Positions 16,647-26,375 of a DNA stretch of 64,000 bases are shown one piece after another. This DNA comes from Nocardia coubleae NBRC 108252 (lineage in GTDB: Bacteria; Actinomycetota; Actinomycetes; Mycobacteriales; Mycobacteriaceae). The translations under genes were made by a program, and so were the position numbers. Positions within the stretch are counted from its first letter, which is position 1, and each line of letters opens with the position of its first letter. The stretch is from contig NZ_BDBD01000026.1 in assembly GCF_001612805.1 (NCBI RefSeq), positions 1 to 64,000 on the forward strand, in the 5' to 3' direction. Under the pieces are notes generated by a model. The model made no database searches and was not told where the DNA came from. It worked only from the letters and a program-made list of their open reading frames with translations.

Positions 16647-17273
16647 GTGGGTAAACACAGCTTGCAGCGGGATTCTCGTCTGCCGAATTCCGTCAAGGGT
16701 GCACTCGTCATGGGTGCGGTGGCCGCCACAACCGGTGCGATGCCAGCGATTTCGCAGGCCGCCACGATCAACATTCCGGGCCTCGGCAATTTCGATCTGC
16801 CGCCCGAACTCGAGCAGCCCGCCCAGCAGGTGGAAAAGCAGCTGCAGTCCATGGTCGCTCCGCAGGGCCAGGCCGCGCCGCAGCTGCCGAGCGTGCAGTT
16901 CGACAACCCCTTCGAGCAGCAGCAGCAGTCGGCGGGCAACATCGCCCTCGACGCCGCGCGCAGCAAGCTCGGTGCCTCCTACAACTGGGGTGCCGCGGGC
17001 CCGTCGAGCTTCGACTGCTCCGGTCTCGTGCAGTGGGCCTACCGCCAGGCCGGTGTCGAGCTGCCCCGCACCAGCTTCGAGCAGTCCCACGTGGGTGCGC
17101 CCGTGTCCTTCGACAACCTGCAGGCCGGTGACATCGTCATCACCAACGGTGGCGGCCACGTCGGCATCTACGCCGGCAACGGTCAGCTGCTGAACGCCGT
17201 GCAGTCGGGCACCCCGGTGTCCTACACCCAGCTCTCCGCCGACGACGTCGTAACGGCACGCCGTATCGTCTAA
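16647..17273 (+). CDS. Secreted NlpC/P60 peptidoglycan endopeptidase
   Basis: A 208-residue exported cell-wall hydrolase. Residues 1-38 form a signal peptide (basic start, hydrophobic core, cleavage near AISQA). A Gln/Pro-rich linker (50-95) leads to a C40 peptidase domain with C124 in FDCSGL, H171 in GGHVGIY and N183 as the third polar residue. It should cut peptide stems of peptidoglycan during growth or division, like mycobacterial Rip proteins. The start is a GTG behind a structured leader. The next gene begins four bases after its stop. Confidence 0.92.
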   Translation: MGKHSLQRDSRLPNSVKGALVMGAVAATTGAMPAISQAATINIPGLGNFDLPPELEQPAQQVEKQLQSMVAPQGQAAPQLPSVQFDNPFEQQQQSAGNIALDAARSKLGASYNWGAAGPSSFDCSGLVQWAYRQAGVELPRTSFEQSHVGAPVSFDNLQAGDIVITNGGGHVGIYAGNGQLLNAVQSGTPVSYTQLSADDVVTARRIV

Positions 17274-17276
17274 GGG

Positions 17277-17669
17277 GTGTCCCCAGCGGAACAACGATCA
17301 CCCGACCAGGCCCGCGTCGACGCGTGGACCTGGTCGGTTCGTCTGTTCAAGACCCGGTCGGCGGCGGCCGATGCCTGCCGCGCCGGGCACGTGCGCGTCA
17401 ACGGGGTGACGGTGAAACCCGCCCAGCCGGTGCGTCGCGGTGACGAGATCAGGATCCGGCACGCCGGGACGGAACGCATCGTCGTGGTCGAGCAGATCAT
17501 CCACAAGCGCGTCGGCCCGCCCGTGGCCGCCCAGTGCCTGATCGACCGCAGTCCACCGCCCCCACCGAAGGAAGTCCTCGCCACCTTGCCACGCCGCGAT
17601 CGCGGTGCGGGCAGGCCGACGAAACGCGAACGCCGCGAGACGGACCGGCTGATGGGACGCACCGACTGA
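17277..17669 (+). CDS. S4-domain RNA-binding protein, Hsp15-like
   Basis: A 130-residue RNA-binding protein. The S4 domain (about 13-75, with TRSAAADACRAGHVRVNG) is followed by a long basic tail (RRDRGAGRPTKRERRETDR), the layout of Hsp15, which recycles stalled 50S subunits carrying nascent chains. The GTG start follows the stop of the endopeptidase gene by three bases with AAGGGG overlapping that stop, so co-transcription is likely even though the functions differ. Confidence 0.88.
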   Translation: MSPAEQRSPDQARVDAWTWSVRLFKTRSAAADACRAGHVRVNGVTVKPAQPVRRGDEIRIRHAGTERIVVVEQIIHKRVGPPVAAQCLIDRSPPPPPKEVLATLPRRDRGAGRPTKRERRETDRLMGRTD

Positions 17670-17747
17670 TAGCCCGGTATTCGCTGGATGTGGATGCGGA
17701 ATCATTGCGGTGGTCGGTCGTCGCCGCCATCGCCTACGGTGGCACTC

Positions 17748-18692
17748 ATGGGTGAGCACAGAGCTATGTTGACGACGCTTCTCACCTGTGGTGTCGCCGC
17801 GATCTCCTCGGGCCCACGGCTGCTGTGGCCGCGCGGCGCCGACACCCGCTTCCTCGCCGCCCTCGAGCAGGCGCCACTGCCACCGGCGCGCCACACCGTC
17901 TCGCTCGCCGCGCTCACCCAGGCCGAGTTGTCGGCACCGACGGCGGCGGTCGTCGAGGGCACGCGGACGTTGCGCTGCACGCCGCTCACCATGTCGGCCT
18001 TCCTGATCCGCCACCCCGAGGCCACCTTCCTGGTCGATCCCGCCCTCTGTGCGGGCGTGCACCAGCGGGTGCTGCCCGAACTCCCCTTCCCCATCGCGCG
18101 CGTGGTCGCCCTCGACGACCCCGTGCGCGGGCTGAGCGAGGCACTCGCCGACCACGAACTCACCGGCGCCGACATCGACTTCGTGCTGCCCACCCACCTG
18201 CACTGGGATCACGTCTCCGGGCTCTACGAGTTGCCCGGCTGGGTTCCTATCCGCGTGCCGGGGGCCGAATACCGCTGGGCCATGGGCGATTCCGGTGCGC
18301 CGTTCGCCGTGGCGCGCGGCCCGCTGCGTGGACGGGTGTTCGACCTGTACGACCTCGACGGCCCACCGGTACTCACCTTCCGTCGCAGCCACGACCTGTT
18401 CGGCGACGGCTCGGTCCTGATCGTCGACCTGGTGGGCCACACGCCGGGCAGCGTCGGCGTGCTCCTTGCCGTGGACGACGGCAGCCGCGTGCTGCTGGCG
18501 GGCGACGCGGTGTGGAGCAGGCGGCAGATCGAACTGATCCGCGAAAAGGCACCGATCCCCGGCGATTTCGTCGACCACGACCGCACCGCCGCGTTCGAGA
18601 CCATCCACCGCCTGCACGCCCTGCCACCGGAGATCGAAGTGATCCCCGCCCACGACCGCGCCGCCGTCAACGCCCGCGTCACCGCATCCTGA
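17748..18692 (+). CDS. Metallo-beta-lactamase-fold hydrolase
   Basis: A 314-residue MBL-fold protein. The metal motif is THLHWDH (about residue 147-153), followed by GHTPGSVGV, the bridging aspartate in AGDAVW and a C-terminal PAHDR, which gives a complete two-metal site of the N-acyl-homoserine-lactonase/glyoxalase-II type. An N-terminal segment of about 25 residues is moderately hydrophobic. The ATG at 17748 is chosen; a TACGGT box about seven bases before it suggests a leaderless transcript. The true substrate is unknown. Confidence 0.87.
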   Translation: MGEHRAMLTTLLTCGVAAISSGPRLLWPRGADTRFLAALEQAPLPPARHTVSLAALTQAELSAPTAAVVEGTRTLRCTPLTMSAFLIRHPEATFLVDPALCAGVHQRVLPELPFPIARVVALDDPVRGLSEALADHELTGADIDFVLPTHLHWDHVSGLYELPGWVPIRVPGAEYRWAMGDSGAPFAVARGPLRGRVFDLYDLDGPPVLTFRRSHDLFGDGSVLIVDLVGHTPGSVGVLLAVDDGSRVLLAGDAVWSRRQIELIREKAPIPGDFVDHDRTAAFETIHRLHALPPEIEVIPAHDRAAVNARVTAS

Positions 18693-18705
18693 CCCGGCGA
18701 GCAGC

Positions 18706-19635
18706 TCAACCGGCCGCGAGTCCGTCGGCGACGCTGGAATACCTGGGCTGCCAACCCAATTCCGCGTGCGCGAGTTCGCTGGAGATCCGCATCGACGTAT
18801 CACCCATCAGCGCGGCGATATAGGGCACACCGAGCCGAACCAGCCACAGTGGCAATCGGATCGGCCGCGGCGCCTGCTTGCTGTGCCGCACCAGACGGAA
18901 GAACTCACCCCAGGTGATCGGGGTGTCGTCGGCGAGGTTGTAGGCGCGACCGGCGACCCCACGTTCCAGCGCCGCCACCGTCGCGGCGGCGGCGTCTTCC
19001 ACATGCAGCCAACTGTTCACCCCGCCCTCTCCGCGCGGGCCCACCGGCTGACGCTTGCGCATCATGTCGCCGAAGAGGTCGCTGAACGCGCCCGGACCGT
19101 AGAACAGCCCGTAGCGCAACGCGATCGCCTCGAGTCCGGCCGCCGCGAACGCCTGCTCCTCCGCCGACACGCACGCCCGCACGACTTCGTCGGCCACGCC
19201 GCCGTCGTACACGCCGAACGTGTCGCGCTCGGTGAGCGGAACCGTGCCGTGGTCGCGGTAGCCGTAGCCGAGGATCAGCGACTGGGTGAGAAAGCGCCGG
19301 GCGCCGACCAGCTCTGCCGCCTCGAGCAGATGGGCGGAGCCGACCGTGCGCAACAGGCCGGTCGGATCGTCGGCGGGGATGCGGCGCTGAGGCTTGGCAT
19401 CGCGCAGCGCGGTGGCCTGATGGATCACCGCATCGGCGCGCACGCCGTCCAGTGCGCGCAGCAGCCCCTCGCGATCGAGGACATCGGCGGTGACGGGTTC
19501 GGCACCGAGTTCGCGAACCAGCCCGTGGTTGGCCGGGTTGCGCACGATGGCGGTGACAGCGTGCCCGTGGGCGGTGAGTGCGCGGATCAGAGGGCGCCCG
19601 ATGGCACCGGTCGCCCCGGCGAGCAGAACCTGCAT
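18706..19635 (-). CDS. NAD(P)-dependent epimerase/dehydratase
   Basis: A 309-residue extended short-chain dehydrogenase. The nucleotide-binding GATGAIG is at 7-13, and GYGYRDHG with downstream residues lies in the usual active-site region, though a strict YxxxK is not clear. The VRNPANH segment resembles NADP-binding versions. It probably acts on a nucleotide sugar or another small carbonyl compound. It converges on the MBL-fold gene with 13 bases between stops. Confidence 0.85.
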   Translation of the reverse strand: MQVLLAGATGAIGRPLIRALTAHGHAVTAIVRNPANHGLVRELGAEPVTADVLDREGLLRALDGVRADAVIHQATALRDAKPQRRIPADDPTGLLRTVGSAHLLEAAELVGARRFLTQSLILGYGYRDHGTVPLTERDTFGVYDGGVADEVVRACVSAEEQAFAAAGLEAIALRYGLFYGPGAFSDLFGDMMRKRQPVGPRGEGGVNSWLHVEDAAAATVAALERGVAGRAYNLADDTPITWGEFFRLVRHSKQAPRPIRLPLWLVRLGVPYIAALMGDTSMRISSELAHAELGWQPRYSSVADGLAAG

Positions 19636-19792
19636 GATCGTTCCTTCCGGTGAGGTGGTTCCTTGCTTCCTGGACGGGACGCGGCGTCGTGATGTGATGG
19701 TCTGTGACCCGGTTCACGCTGGTCAAAGGCGACTACGAGATTGGGTGATGTCACGGCGGTTCCACGGCGTGTCGGTGTGTATCGTGCGGCTC

Positions 19793-22165
19793 ATGCGAGT
19801 CGACGGGCGGGAGATCCCGGTCACGGGGAGTCTCCTGCAGCCGAGGATCAGGCGGACGAGTGACATCGTCCGGGTGGTCGCGGCGTCGTTGGGCGTCGGC
19901 GTCGTGGTGGCGGGTTCGCTCATCACGCGGCCCGAATGGCTGGCGCTGGAACGGTCCGTCGCCAAGATCGTCGACTTCCTCAGTCCCGAGCAGTCGACGC
20001 TGGTCTACCTGATCTACGGGATGCTCATCCTGGCGTTGCCGTTCGCCATCTTCATCGAACTCGTGGTGCGCCGACAGTGGAAACTGCTCTTCGGCTACGG
20101 CGCGGCGGGACTGCTCGCGGTGCTGGCCCTGTCGATCACCGGGGCGGGCATCTCCACGCCCAAATGGCATCTGCCGGTGCCAGACCGGTTCGACACGTTC
20201 CTTTCCCAGTTCCTCGACGATCCACGCTGGATCGCCATGCTCGCCGCCATGCTCACCGTGTCGAGCCCGTGGTTGCCGGTGCGGCCGAGGCGCTGGATGT
20301 GGTTTCTGCTGCTGATGTTCGCGCCGATCCACCTGGTGGTGAGTTCGGTGGTGCCCGCGCGGGCGATGCTCGGTCTGGTCGTCGGCTGGCTGGTCGGAGC
20401 GGTGATCGTCTGGCTGGTCGGCACACCCGCGCTCGAGGTGCCTCTCGACGCTGCCGTGCGCGTGCTGGCCGAACGCGGGTACACGGTGAACTCGTTCCGG
20501 GTGGTCCGCCCCGCCGGTCGCGGGCCGCTGCTGCTCGCCACCGCCGTCGACGGGCCCGAATCCGAACTCATCGTCGAGCTGTACGGCAAGAACCAGCGCA
20601 GTTTCGGCGCCATCCGCCAGCTGTGGCGCTGGATCACCTTCCGCTCCAGCGAGACCGCGCCACTGCACGGCTCGCTGCACCGGGCGGTGGAACATCGCGC
20701 GCTGCTCGGTATCGCCATCGGTGATCTCGGTATGGCCTCGGCGCATCAGGTCGCGGTGGCGAGCCTGAACCGTGGCTGGATGCTGTACGCGCACACCGTC
20801 CCTCGCGGCACACCCCTGCGCAAGCTCTCCGCGCAGGTGCTGCCCGGCGTGTGGCGCTCGCTGGTCCGCCTGCACGACAACCAGATCAGCCACGGCGACC
20901 TGCGCCCCGACCATGTGCGGATGTGCCAGGGCGACACCCTGTTCAACGGTTTCGCCGCCGCCGAATTCGGGGCGTCGGACTCCCAGCGCCAAACCGACAT
21001 CGCGCAGCTGCTGGTGTCGACCACCGCGCTGTTCGGCAAGCACGAGGCCGTGTCGGCGGCCGTCGGCGTACTCGGCGAGAGCGCCGTCGTCACCGCCGCG
21101 AGCAGGCTCACCAAATCGGCCATGCCCGCGGGCATCCGCAAGACGGTGCCGAAGTGGGCCAAGGTGATGGCCACCGCGCGAGAAGAGGTGCGGGAGCAGA
21201 CCGGTCACGACCGCATCGGTTCCGAACAGCTCACCCGGTTCACCCGCAATCAGGTGATCCAGCTGGTGCTGCTCGTCGCGCTCGTCTACGTGGCCTACCC
21301 GTTCTTCAGCCAGGTGCCCACGTTCTTCAGCCAACTGCGCACCCTGAATTGGTGGTGGGCGCTGCTCGGCCTGGTCATCACCGCATTCACCTATGTCGGT
21401 GCGGCGGCCGCGCTCGGCGCCTGTGCCGACGGGTTGGTCCGGGTCCGCGACCTGTTCCTCGAACAGTTTGCCAACACCTTCGTCGCCACCACCACCCCGG
21501 CCGGTGTCGGCGGACTGGCCCTGAGCGTGCGGTTCCTCGTGCAGGCGGGCATGTCGACCGCGCGCGCCACCGGAGCCGTCGCCTTGCAGCAGTCCATGCA
21601 GGTGCTCACCCACCTGGTGCTGCTCGTGGTGTTCAGCGTGGTCGCGGGCACCTCGACCAATCTCGCCCACATCGTGCCCGACGCCACCGTGCTGTACCTG
21701 GCCGCCGGGGTGGGCGTCGGATTGATCGGCGCGTTCATGTTCGTGCCGAAACTGCGCCGCTGGGTGAACCATTCGGTGTGGCCGCAGATCCGGGAGGTGG
21801 TGGGCGAGGTCGTCGCGCTCGCCCGCAACCCGGTGCGGTTCTCCGTGATCGTCGGTGGGTCGGCGGTGATCACGCTCGGCAAGGCGTTCGTGCTGTGGGT
21901 GAGCGTCGAGGCCTTCGGTGGCGGAACCGATTTCGTCGCCGTCACGATCGTCACCATGATCGGCGGCACCCTCGCCTCGGCCGCGCCGACCCCCGGCGGT
22001 GTCGGTGCGGTGGAAGCGGCCCTGATCGGTGGTCTTGCCGCCTTCGGGGTGCCCGCAGAGATCGCGGTGCCCGCCGTGCTGCTCTATCGCGTGCTCACCT
22101 GCTGGATCCCGGTGGCGCTCGGCTGGCCGATCATGCGCTGGATGGGCGAGAAGAACATGATCTAG
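19793..22165 (+). CDS. Flippase-like membrane protein with kinase-like core
   Basis: A 790-residue membrane protein in three parts. Residues about 35-215 hold several membrane helices. Residues about 215-440 are soluble and resemble a degenerate protein-kinase/ABC1-like fold: SHGDLRPDHVR (about 366) recalls the catalytic HGD loop, but other kinase motifs are missing or altered. Residues about 470-790 are a LPG_synthase_TM (UPF0104/YbhN) domain with the conserved AAPTPGGVGAVEA loop. The family includes lysyl-phosphatidylglycerol flippase domains. I infer transport of a lipid or glycolipid intermediate. The ATG at 19793 is used; an in-frame ATG at 19748 is the alternative. It converges with a lipoprotein gene, the stops overlapping. 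Confidence 0.85.
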   Translation: MRVDGREIPVTGSLLQPRIRRTSDIVRVVAASLGVGVVVAGSLITRPEWLALERSVAKIVDFLSPEQSTLVYLIYGMLILALPFAIFIELVVRRQWKLLFGYGAAGLLAVLALSITGAGISTPKWHLPVPDRFDTFLSQFLDDPRWIAMLAAMLTVSSPWLPVRPRRWMWFLLLMFAPIHLVVSSVVPARAMLGLVVGWLVGAVIVWLVGTPALEVPLDAAVRVLAERGYTVNSFRVVRPAGRGPLLLATAVDGPESELIVELYGKNQRSFGAIRQLWRWITFRSSETAPLHGSLHRAVEHRALLGIAIGDLGMASAHQVAVASLNRGWMLYAHTVPRGTPLRKLSAQVLPGVWRSLVRLHDNQISHGDLRPDHVRMCQGDTLFNGFAAAEFGASDSQRQTDIAQLLVSTTALFGKHEAVSAAVGVLGESAVVTAASRLTKSAMPAGIRKTVPKWAKVMATAREEVREQTGHDRIGSEQLTRFTRNQVIQLVLLVALVYVAYPFFSQVPTFFSQLRTLNWWWALLGLVITAFTYVGAAAALGACADGLVRVRDLFLEQFANTFVATTTPAGVGGLALSVRFLVQAGMSTARATGAVALQQSMQVLTHLVLLVVFSVVAGTSTNLAHIVPDATVLYLAAGVGVGLIGAFMFVPKLRRWVNHSVWPQIREVVGEVVALARNPVRFSVIVGGSAVITLGKAFVLWVSVEAFGGGTDFVAVTIVTMIGGTLASAAPTPGGVGAVEAALIGGLAAFGVPAEIAVPAVLLYRVLTCWIPVALGWPIMRWMGEKNMI

Positions 22166-22656
22166 TTCGCCCGCAGCGCGATGGTGAGCCCGTCCTTCTC
22201 GCAGATCGACGGGACGGCCGGATCGGGCTGGGCGTGGCAGTCCCAGCCGTCGACGTCGAGTTCGTCGGACGGCTGGATCGTCGTCACGTAGGTGGAGGCG
22301 ACATTGATCGCCTCGGTGCAGCCGGGTCGGCCCTCCGGCGAGCCGACGGCGATCACCGTGCGGGTGCCGCCGACGGCGTCGGTGACCGGCCCGCAGTCCA
22401 CGTCCTCGACGGGCTCGTCGGGGGCCGCGCTCGTGGTCCTCGACGCGGTGGAAGTCGCCCTAGTCGTGCTCGATGCCGCCGCGCGGGTCGACTCGACGAT
22501 CTCACTCGGCGGGGCGACCACCTGGGCCGATGTGGTCGGCGCGACGGTGCTGCTCGGATGTGCGGACTGGTTGCCGGAGTCCTCACCACAGCCGGAGGCT
22601 CCGGCGATCACGGTGAGCGCGGCGACCGCGCACACGACGAAATGAATCTGCTTCAA
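22162..22656 (-). CDS. Putative lipoprotein
   Basis: A 164-residue exported protein. The N terminus has a basic start, a hydrophobic core (FVVCAVAALTVIAG) and a lipobox ASGC, so it should be lipid-anchored outside the membrane. A Ser/Thr/Ala-rich linker follows, then a C-terminal domain of about 75 residues with four cysteines (DVDCGP, RPGCTEA, DGWDCHA, SICEKDG), probably two disulfides. The start is a TTG with GGAGG five bases upstream; this is the only start that gives a proper signal peptide. The family is unknown to me. Confidence 0.78.
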   Translation of the reverse strand: MKQIHFVVCAVAALTVIAGASGCGEDSGNQSAHPSSTVAPTTSAQVVAPPSEIVESTRAAASSTTRATSTASRTTSAAPDEPVEDVDCGPVTDAVGGTRTVIAVGSPEGRPGCTEAINVASTYVTTIQPSDELDVDGWDCHAQPDPAVPSICEKDGLTIALRAN

Positions 22657-22930
22657 CGCATCCTCCAGAGTCTGGGGTCCCGCCGATACGTGCGCATTCA
22701 ATCACGATGCGGCGCAACGCTGTCTGATCCGCGCGCAGCCGAATCGGGAATTCTCGCTGCCCGAATCGCCGGTTGCCTGCCGGTCGCTGAACATGCCGGT
22801 CGGTCGGATCGGTTTGCTGATCGGCCGGGGTGGGGAATCACCGCGAGGATTGCCGACCGTGCCAAGCGTCGTGTCCAGCGCCTAAGCTGTCTGGGACGTA
22901 GCCGGATCATGACCGAGAGGTGTTTCTTCG

Positions 22931-23698
22931 ATGGGATCCCGGACGGTGGTCGCCGACGTCGCCGACGAGCTGGCCCGCCGTGTCGCCACCGGCGAGTACC
23001 GGCCGGGCGAGCTGATGCCCTCGGTGCGCCAGGTCGCGGACGAATTCGGGATGAACCGGGCCACCGCCCAGCTCACCCTCGGCAGGCTCGAGTCCTACGG
23101 CTTCGTCGAGGCGCGCCGTGGCAAGGGCTTCACCATTCGCGATGTGCGCTCCGAAGGCGGGATGGACGCCTACCGGCACCTGTTCCGCTTCTCCCTGTCG
23201 GCGCCCGAGATCGCGGCGGAGATGTTCGCCGACATCGTCGAGGTGGAACGCGGCATCGTCCTCGAGGCGCTGCTCACCTACACCGGCGCGGCGAAAACGC
23301 TCGACCACCGCGAACTCGCCGCAACCGTCGACGAGCTCGAGGCGCTCGCCCGCCACACCGTGCCCGACTATCCGCGCATCATCGCCACCGAGATCGCCCT
23401 GATCCGGCGGGTGCTGGGTGCGCTCGGGATGAGCATGCAACGCGCGGTGCTCAATACGATCGGTGACATGGTCGCCGAGGTGCCCGAGGCGGTCACCGCC
23501 TACTTCGCCGTCGCCGCCGACCTGCACGTGCTCGTCTGGCGTGCGCTGCTCGCGGTGTGGGAGTCGGGCTCCGAGCCGACAGAGGCGCAATCGGCCCTGT
23601 TCGTCGACCTTTTCGCCCTGTACCACGAGAAGGTGATCGCCCGGTTCGACGATCTGCTCGGCATCACCGGCCCCGCGGCCGAGGCCGAATCAGCCTGA
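22931..23698 (+). CDS. GntR-family transcription regulator
   Basis: A 255-residue regulator: an N-terminal winged helix-turn-helix (about residues 8-75, with MPSVRQVADEFGMNRATAQ) and a C-terminal helical ligand domain of the FadR/FCD type (85-240). Regulators of this class usually respond to acids or acyl compounds. GAGAGG lies upstream of the ATG. Its 3' end overlaps the convergent ThrE-like gene by nine bases. The operator is not evident. Confidence 0.88.
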   Translation: MGSRTVVADVADELARRVATGEYRPGELMPSVRQVADEFGMNRATAQLTLGRLESYGFVEARRGKGFTIRDVRSEGGMDAYRHLFRFSLSAPEIAAEMFADIVEVERGIVLEALLTYTGAAKTLDHRELAATVDELEALARHTVPDYPRIIATEIALIRRVLGALGMSMQRAVLNTIGDMVAEVPEAVTAYFAVAADLHVLVWRALLAVWESGSEPTEAQSALFVDLFALYHEKVIARFDDLLGITGPAAEAESA

Positions 23699-25135
23699 GC
23701 TGTCTGGGTCGCCGTGGCGGCGGGCCTCGGCGGCGTGCCGCGCGTCGGCCGTGTGATGCCACGGCAGGTGCGCTCTGGGCACGATCGAATCGAGGATCGG
23801 TCCGACGTGCGGCGGGTAGGTCGCCCGCAGGCCCGAACCGACCATCACGCCCAGCGCGATCGACATCACCGACAGCAATGCCGAGGCAATCACTTCCAGA
23901 CCGCCGCTCGCGGCTCCACCGTGGGTGCGCATCACCAGCTCCGAGATGCCCGTGAGGCTGATGCCGCCGGGCACGAGCATCCAGAACGCGGGCAGGAACG
24001 CCACCTGCGTCGGCGGTGCGTTCTTGCGGTTCCGGATCAGGTAGGCCGCGGGCACGGCGACGAGTCCGCCGAGAAACGTGCCGGTCAGCGGTCCCGACAG
24101 CGCCTTTCCGGCGAACTGCGCGAGATAGGTGATGTAGAGGACGAGTAGCAGCCAGCCCACCGAATTCTGCGGCGCGCTCGACCGCCACGAATGCCCGTAC
24201 CCGATCAGCAGTACGCCGAGCAGCGGTGCCCACCAACCCAATTGGGCCGAACTCACCGGAACCGTCTGCAACTGCCCGAGCAGACTGATGCCCACGAACA
24301 GCCCGAAGGCCAGCAGGAACAGCATGTTGATGCCATAGACGAGCCGACTGGCCCCCGCGACCATCGACCCGGTCGACAGCTCGATCGTGCCGTTGGTGAG
24401 CATCGCCCCGGGCAGCAGCGTCGCAACGGCGGGGATCAGCAACTGCTGCGGCTGACCACCGGCCAGCGCCCCGGGGAACCCGAACGACAGCATCGCGACC
24501 ACGGCCGCCGCGACCACCGGCAGCGACGACTTCAGCAGCCGGAACCGGTCGGCCAGCTGAGTGAGCAACCCGACGATCAGCCCGAGCACCACGTACCCGA
24601 CCAGTGCCCGCGCCCCGGGATTGAGCATCATGCCGATCCCGACCGTCAGCACCACATGACCGAGCAGGATCACCAACGGCGGACTGCCCGGTTTCGCCGA
24701 CAGGATCTTGTCGAGGTCGGCCGATGCCTCGGCGGGTGGCGGCGCGTCCTGCTCGATCTTGTCGATGAGTTTGTAGAGCCCGGCGATCTGGTCGAGTGGC
24801 AGGGTGCCCACCCGCGCGTCGAGCATGTCGACCGCGGATCCCTCGTGCGTGCGAACGCGCACGAACACCGCCGTGGGCAGCACCATGAAATGGATGTTGT
24901 CGGTGGCGTATCGCTTGGACAGCCGGTCGAGGATCTGTTGCACGCCCTGGGAGGTCTCGCCCGAGCCGACCAGCGCCACGCCGAGGCGGCACAGCAGGTT
25001 CAGCAGATCGGCCGGTACCGGTGGGTCGTCCACCGGCGCCGGCCGGCCGGGGTACTGCGCGCGGGTGGTCGCCACGGCCTCGGCGACCCGCTTGCGCGCC
25101 GCCGCCCACGTGCTGATCCTGTGTTCGGAAGCCAT
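23690..25135 (-). CDS. Threonine/serine exporter, ThrE family
   Basis: A 481-residue membrane protein with the ThrE layout: a soluble N-terminal domain (about 40-160, including NIHFMVLPTAVFV), then about ten membrane helices. The family, known from Corynebacterium glutamicum, exports threonine and serine by proton motive force. The LPGAMLTNGTIELSTG segment is characteristic. The C-terminal tail is charged and His-rich, and overlaps the end of the GntR gene on the other strand. Confidence 0.9.
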   Translation of the reverse strand: MASEHRISTWAAARKRVAEAVATTRAQYPGRPAPVDDPPVPADLLNLLCRLGVALVGSGETSQGVQQILDRLSKRYATDNIHFMVLPTAVFVRVRTHEGSAVDMLDARVGTLPLDQIAGLYKLIDKIEQDAPPPAEASADLDKILSAKPGSPPLVILLGHVVLTVGIGMMLNPGARALVGYVVLGLIVGLLTQLADRFRLLKSSLPVVAAAVVAMLSFGFPGALAGGQPQQLLIPAVATLLPGAMLTNGTIELSTGSMVAGASRLVYGINMLFLLAFGLFVGISLLGQLQTVPVSSAQLGWWAPLLGVLLIGYGHSWRSSAPQNSVGWLLLVLYITYLAQFAGKALSGPLTGTFLGGLVAVPAAYLIRNRKNAPPTQVAFLPAFWMLVPGGISLTGISELVMRTHGGAASGGLEVIASALLSVMSIALGVMVGSGLRATYPPHVGPILDSIVPRAHLPWHHTADARHAAEARRHGDPDSSG

Positions 25136-25249
25136 GTCACCGCCGTCCGCAACCGTTGGGCACTGTGCACCTGGGTGAGATACCGCGAGTCTAGGCGAGC
25201 AGTGCCATTGCGACGGTGTGGCGCCGGCAACCTACCGGCATCCGGACGG

Positions 25250-26368
25250 TCAGGAGTTCAGGGTGCTGAGCCGATCGCACGCGGTGACGTATTCGTTCAC
25301 CAGTCGCTCGATCACGTCGGCACTGCGCTCCACCTTGTTCATCATGCCGACCACCTGGCCCACCGGATTGAAGTTCACGTCCTTGGCGGCCTCGGGGTAG
25401 CGGTGTCCGCGCTTGACGCCGTCGAGGGCAACCATCATCTGCAGCGGCATCGGCAGCGGGTCGGGAGTGTCGGTGGACTCCCAGGCGTCGGTCCAGTCGT
25501 TGCGCAGCATGCGGCACGGCTTGCCCGTCCACGACCGCGAGCGGATGGTGGAGTGGCTGTCGGCCTCGAGGTAGGTCTCCATCTGCGCGGGCGGCACATT
25601 GGCCTCCTCGACGGTGAGCCACAGCGAGCCCGTCCACGCGCCCGCCGCGCCCATCGCCAGCGCCGCCGCTACCTGCGCGCCGTTGCCGATACCACCGGCG
25701 GCCAGCACCGGCGTGTCACCGATCGCCTCGATCACCTGCGGCCACAGCACCAGCGAGGACACCTCGCCGCAGTGCCCGCCACCCTCGGTGCCCTGACACA
25801 CCACGAAGTCCAGGCCCGCGGCCTTGTGGTTCATCGCGTGCTTCACCGAACCGCACAGCGCGCCGATCACCCGGCCGGAGTCCTGGATGCGCTTGATGAC
25901 ATCGTCGGGCGGGGTGCCGAGTGCGTTGGCGACGAGCTTGGCCTTGGGATGGTTCAGGATGACGTCGACCTGCGGGCCCGCGGTGGTCGCGGTCCAGCCG
26001 AGCAGCTCGTTGTGGTGTTCGCCGTCGGGCAGCGGCGGCACGTTGTGGTCGGAGAGGATCTGCTGGGCGAAGTCGCGATGGCCCTGCGGAACCATCTGCG
26101 CCAGTTGCTTCTCCAGCTGTTCGGGGGTCAGGCCGTCGACACCCTTGCCCTCGTACTTCGAGGGGATCACCAGGTCGACGCCGTAGATGCCGTTGACGTG
26201 TTCATCGAGCCAAGCCAGCTCCACCTCGAGCTGTTCGGCGGTGAAGCCGACCGCGCCGAGCACCCCGAGTCCGCCCGCATTGCTCACCGCCGCCACGACG
26301 TCGCGGCAGTGGGTGAAGGCGAAGATCGGGAATTCGATGCCGAGCTGTTCGCAGAATTCGGTACGCAT
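25250..26368 (-). CDS. Nitronate monooxygenase-like flavoprotein
   Basis: A 372-residue FMN-dependent enzyme of the 2-nitropropane dioxygenase family. NAGGLGVLGA near the N terminus and GGIGNGAQVAAALAMGA in the second half are the FMN-binding TIM-barrel motifs, and GTEGGGHCG carries the usual catalytic-region histidine. The ATG at 26368 is preferred over a TTG five codons upstream that would overlap the operator. Mycobacteria have several such paralogues, some linked to steroid or lipid degradation. The promoter carries a KstR-type palindrome and the neighbour upstream is a lipid acyltransferase, so a lipid-related role is a reasonable inference. Confidence 0.88.
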   Translation of the reverse strand: MRTEFCEQLGIEFPIFAFTHCRDVVAAVSNAGGLGVLGAVGFTAEQLEVELAWLDEHVNGIYGVDLVIPSKYEGKGVDGLTPEQLEKQLAQMVPQGHRDFAQQILSDHNVPPLPDGEHHNELLGWTATTAGPQVDVILNHPKAKLVANALGTPPDDVIKRIQDSGRVIGALCGSVKHAMNHKAAGLDFVVCQGTEGGGHCGEVSSLVLWPQVIEAIGDTPVLAAGGIGNGAQVAAALAMGAAGAWTGSLWLTVEEANVPPAQMETYLEADSHSTIRSRSWTGKPCRMLRNDWTDAWESTDTPDPLPMPLQMMVALDGVKRGHRYPEAAKDVNFNPVGQVVGMMNKVERSADVIERLVNEYVTACDRLSTLNS

Positions 26369-26375
26369 ACCGAAC

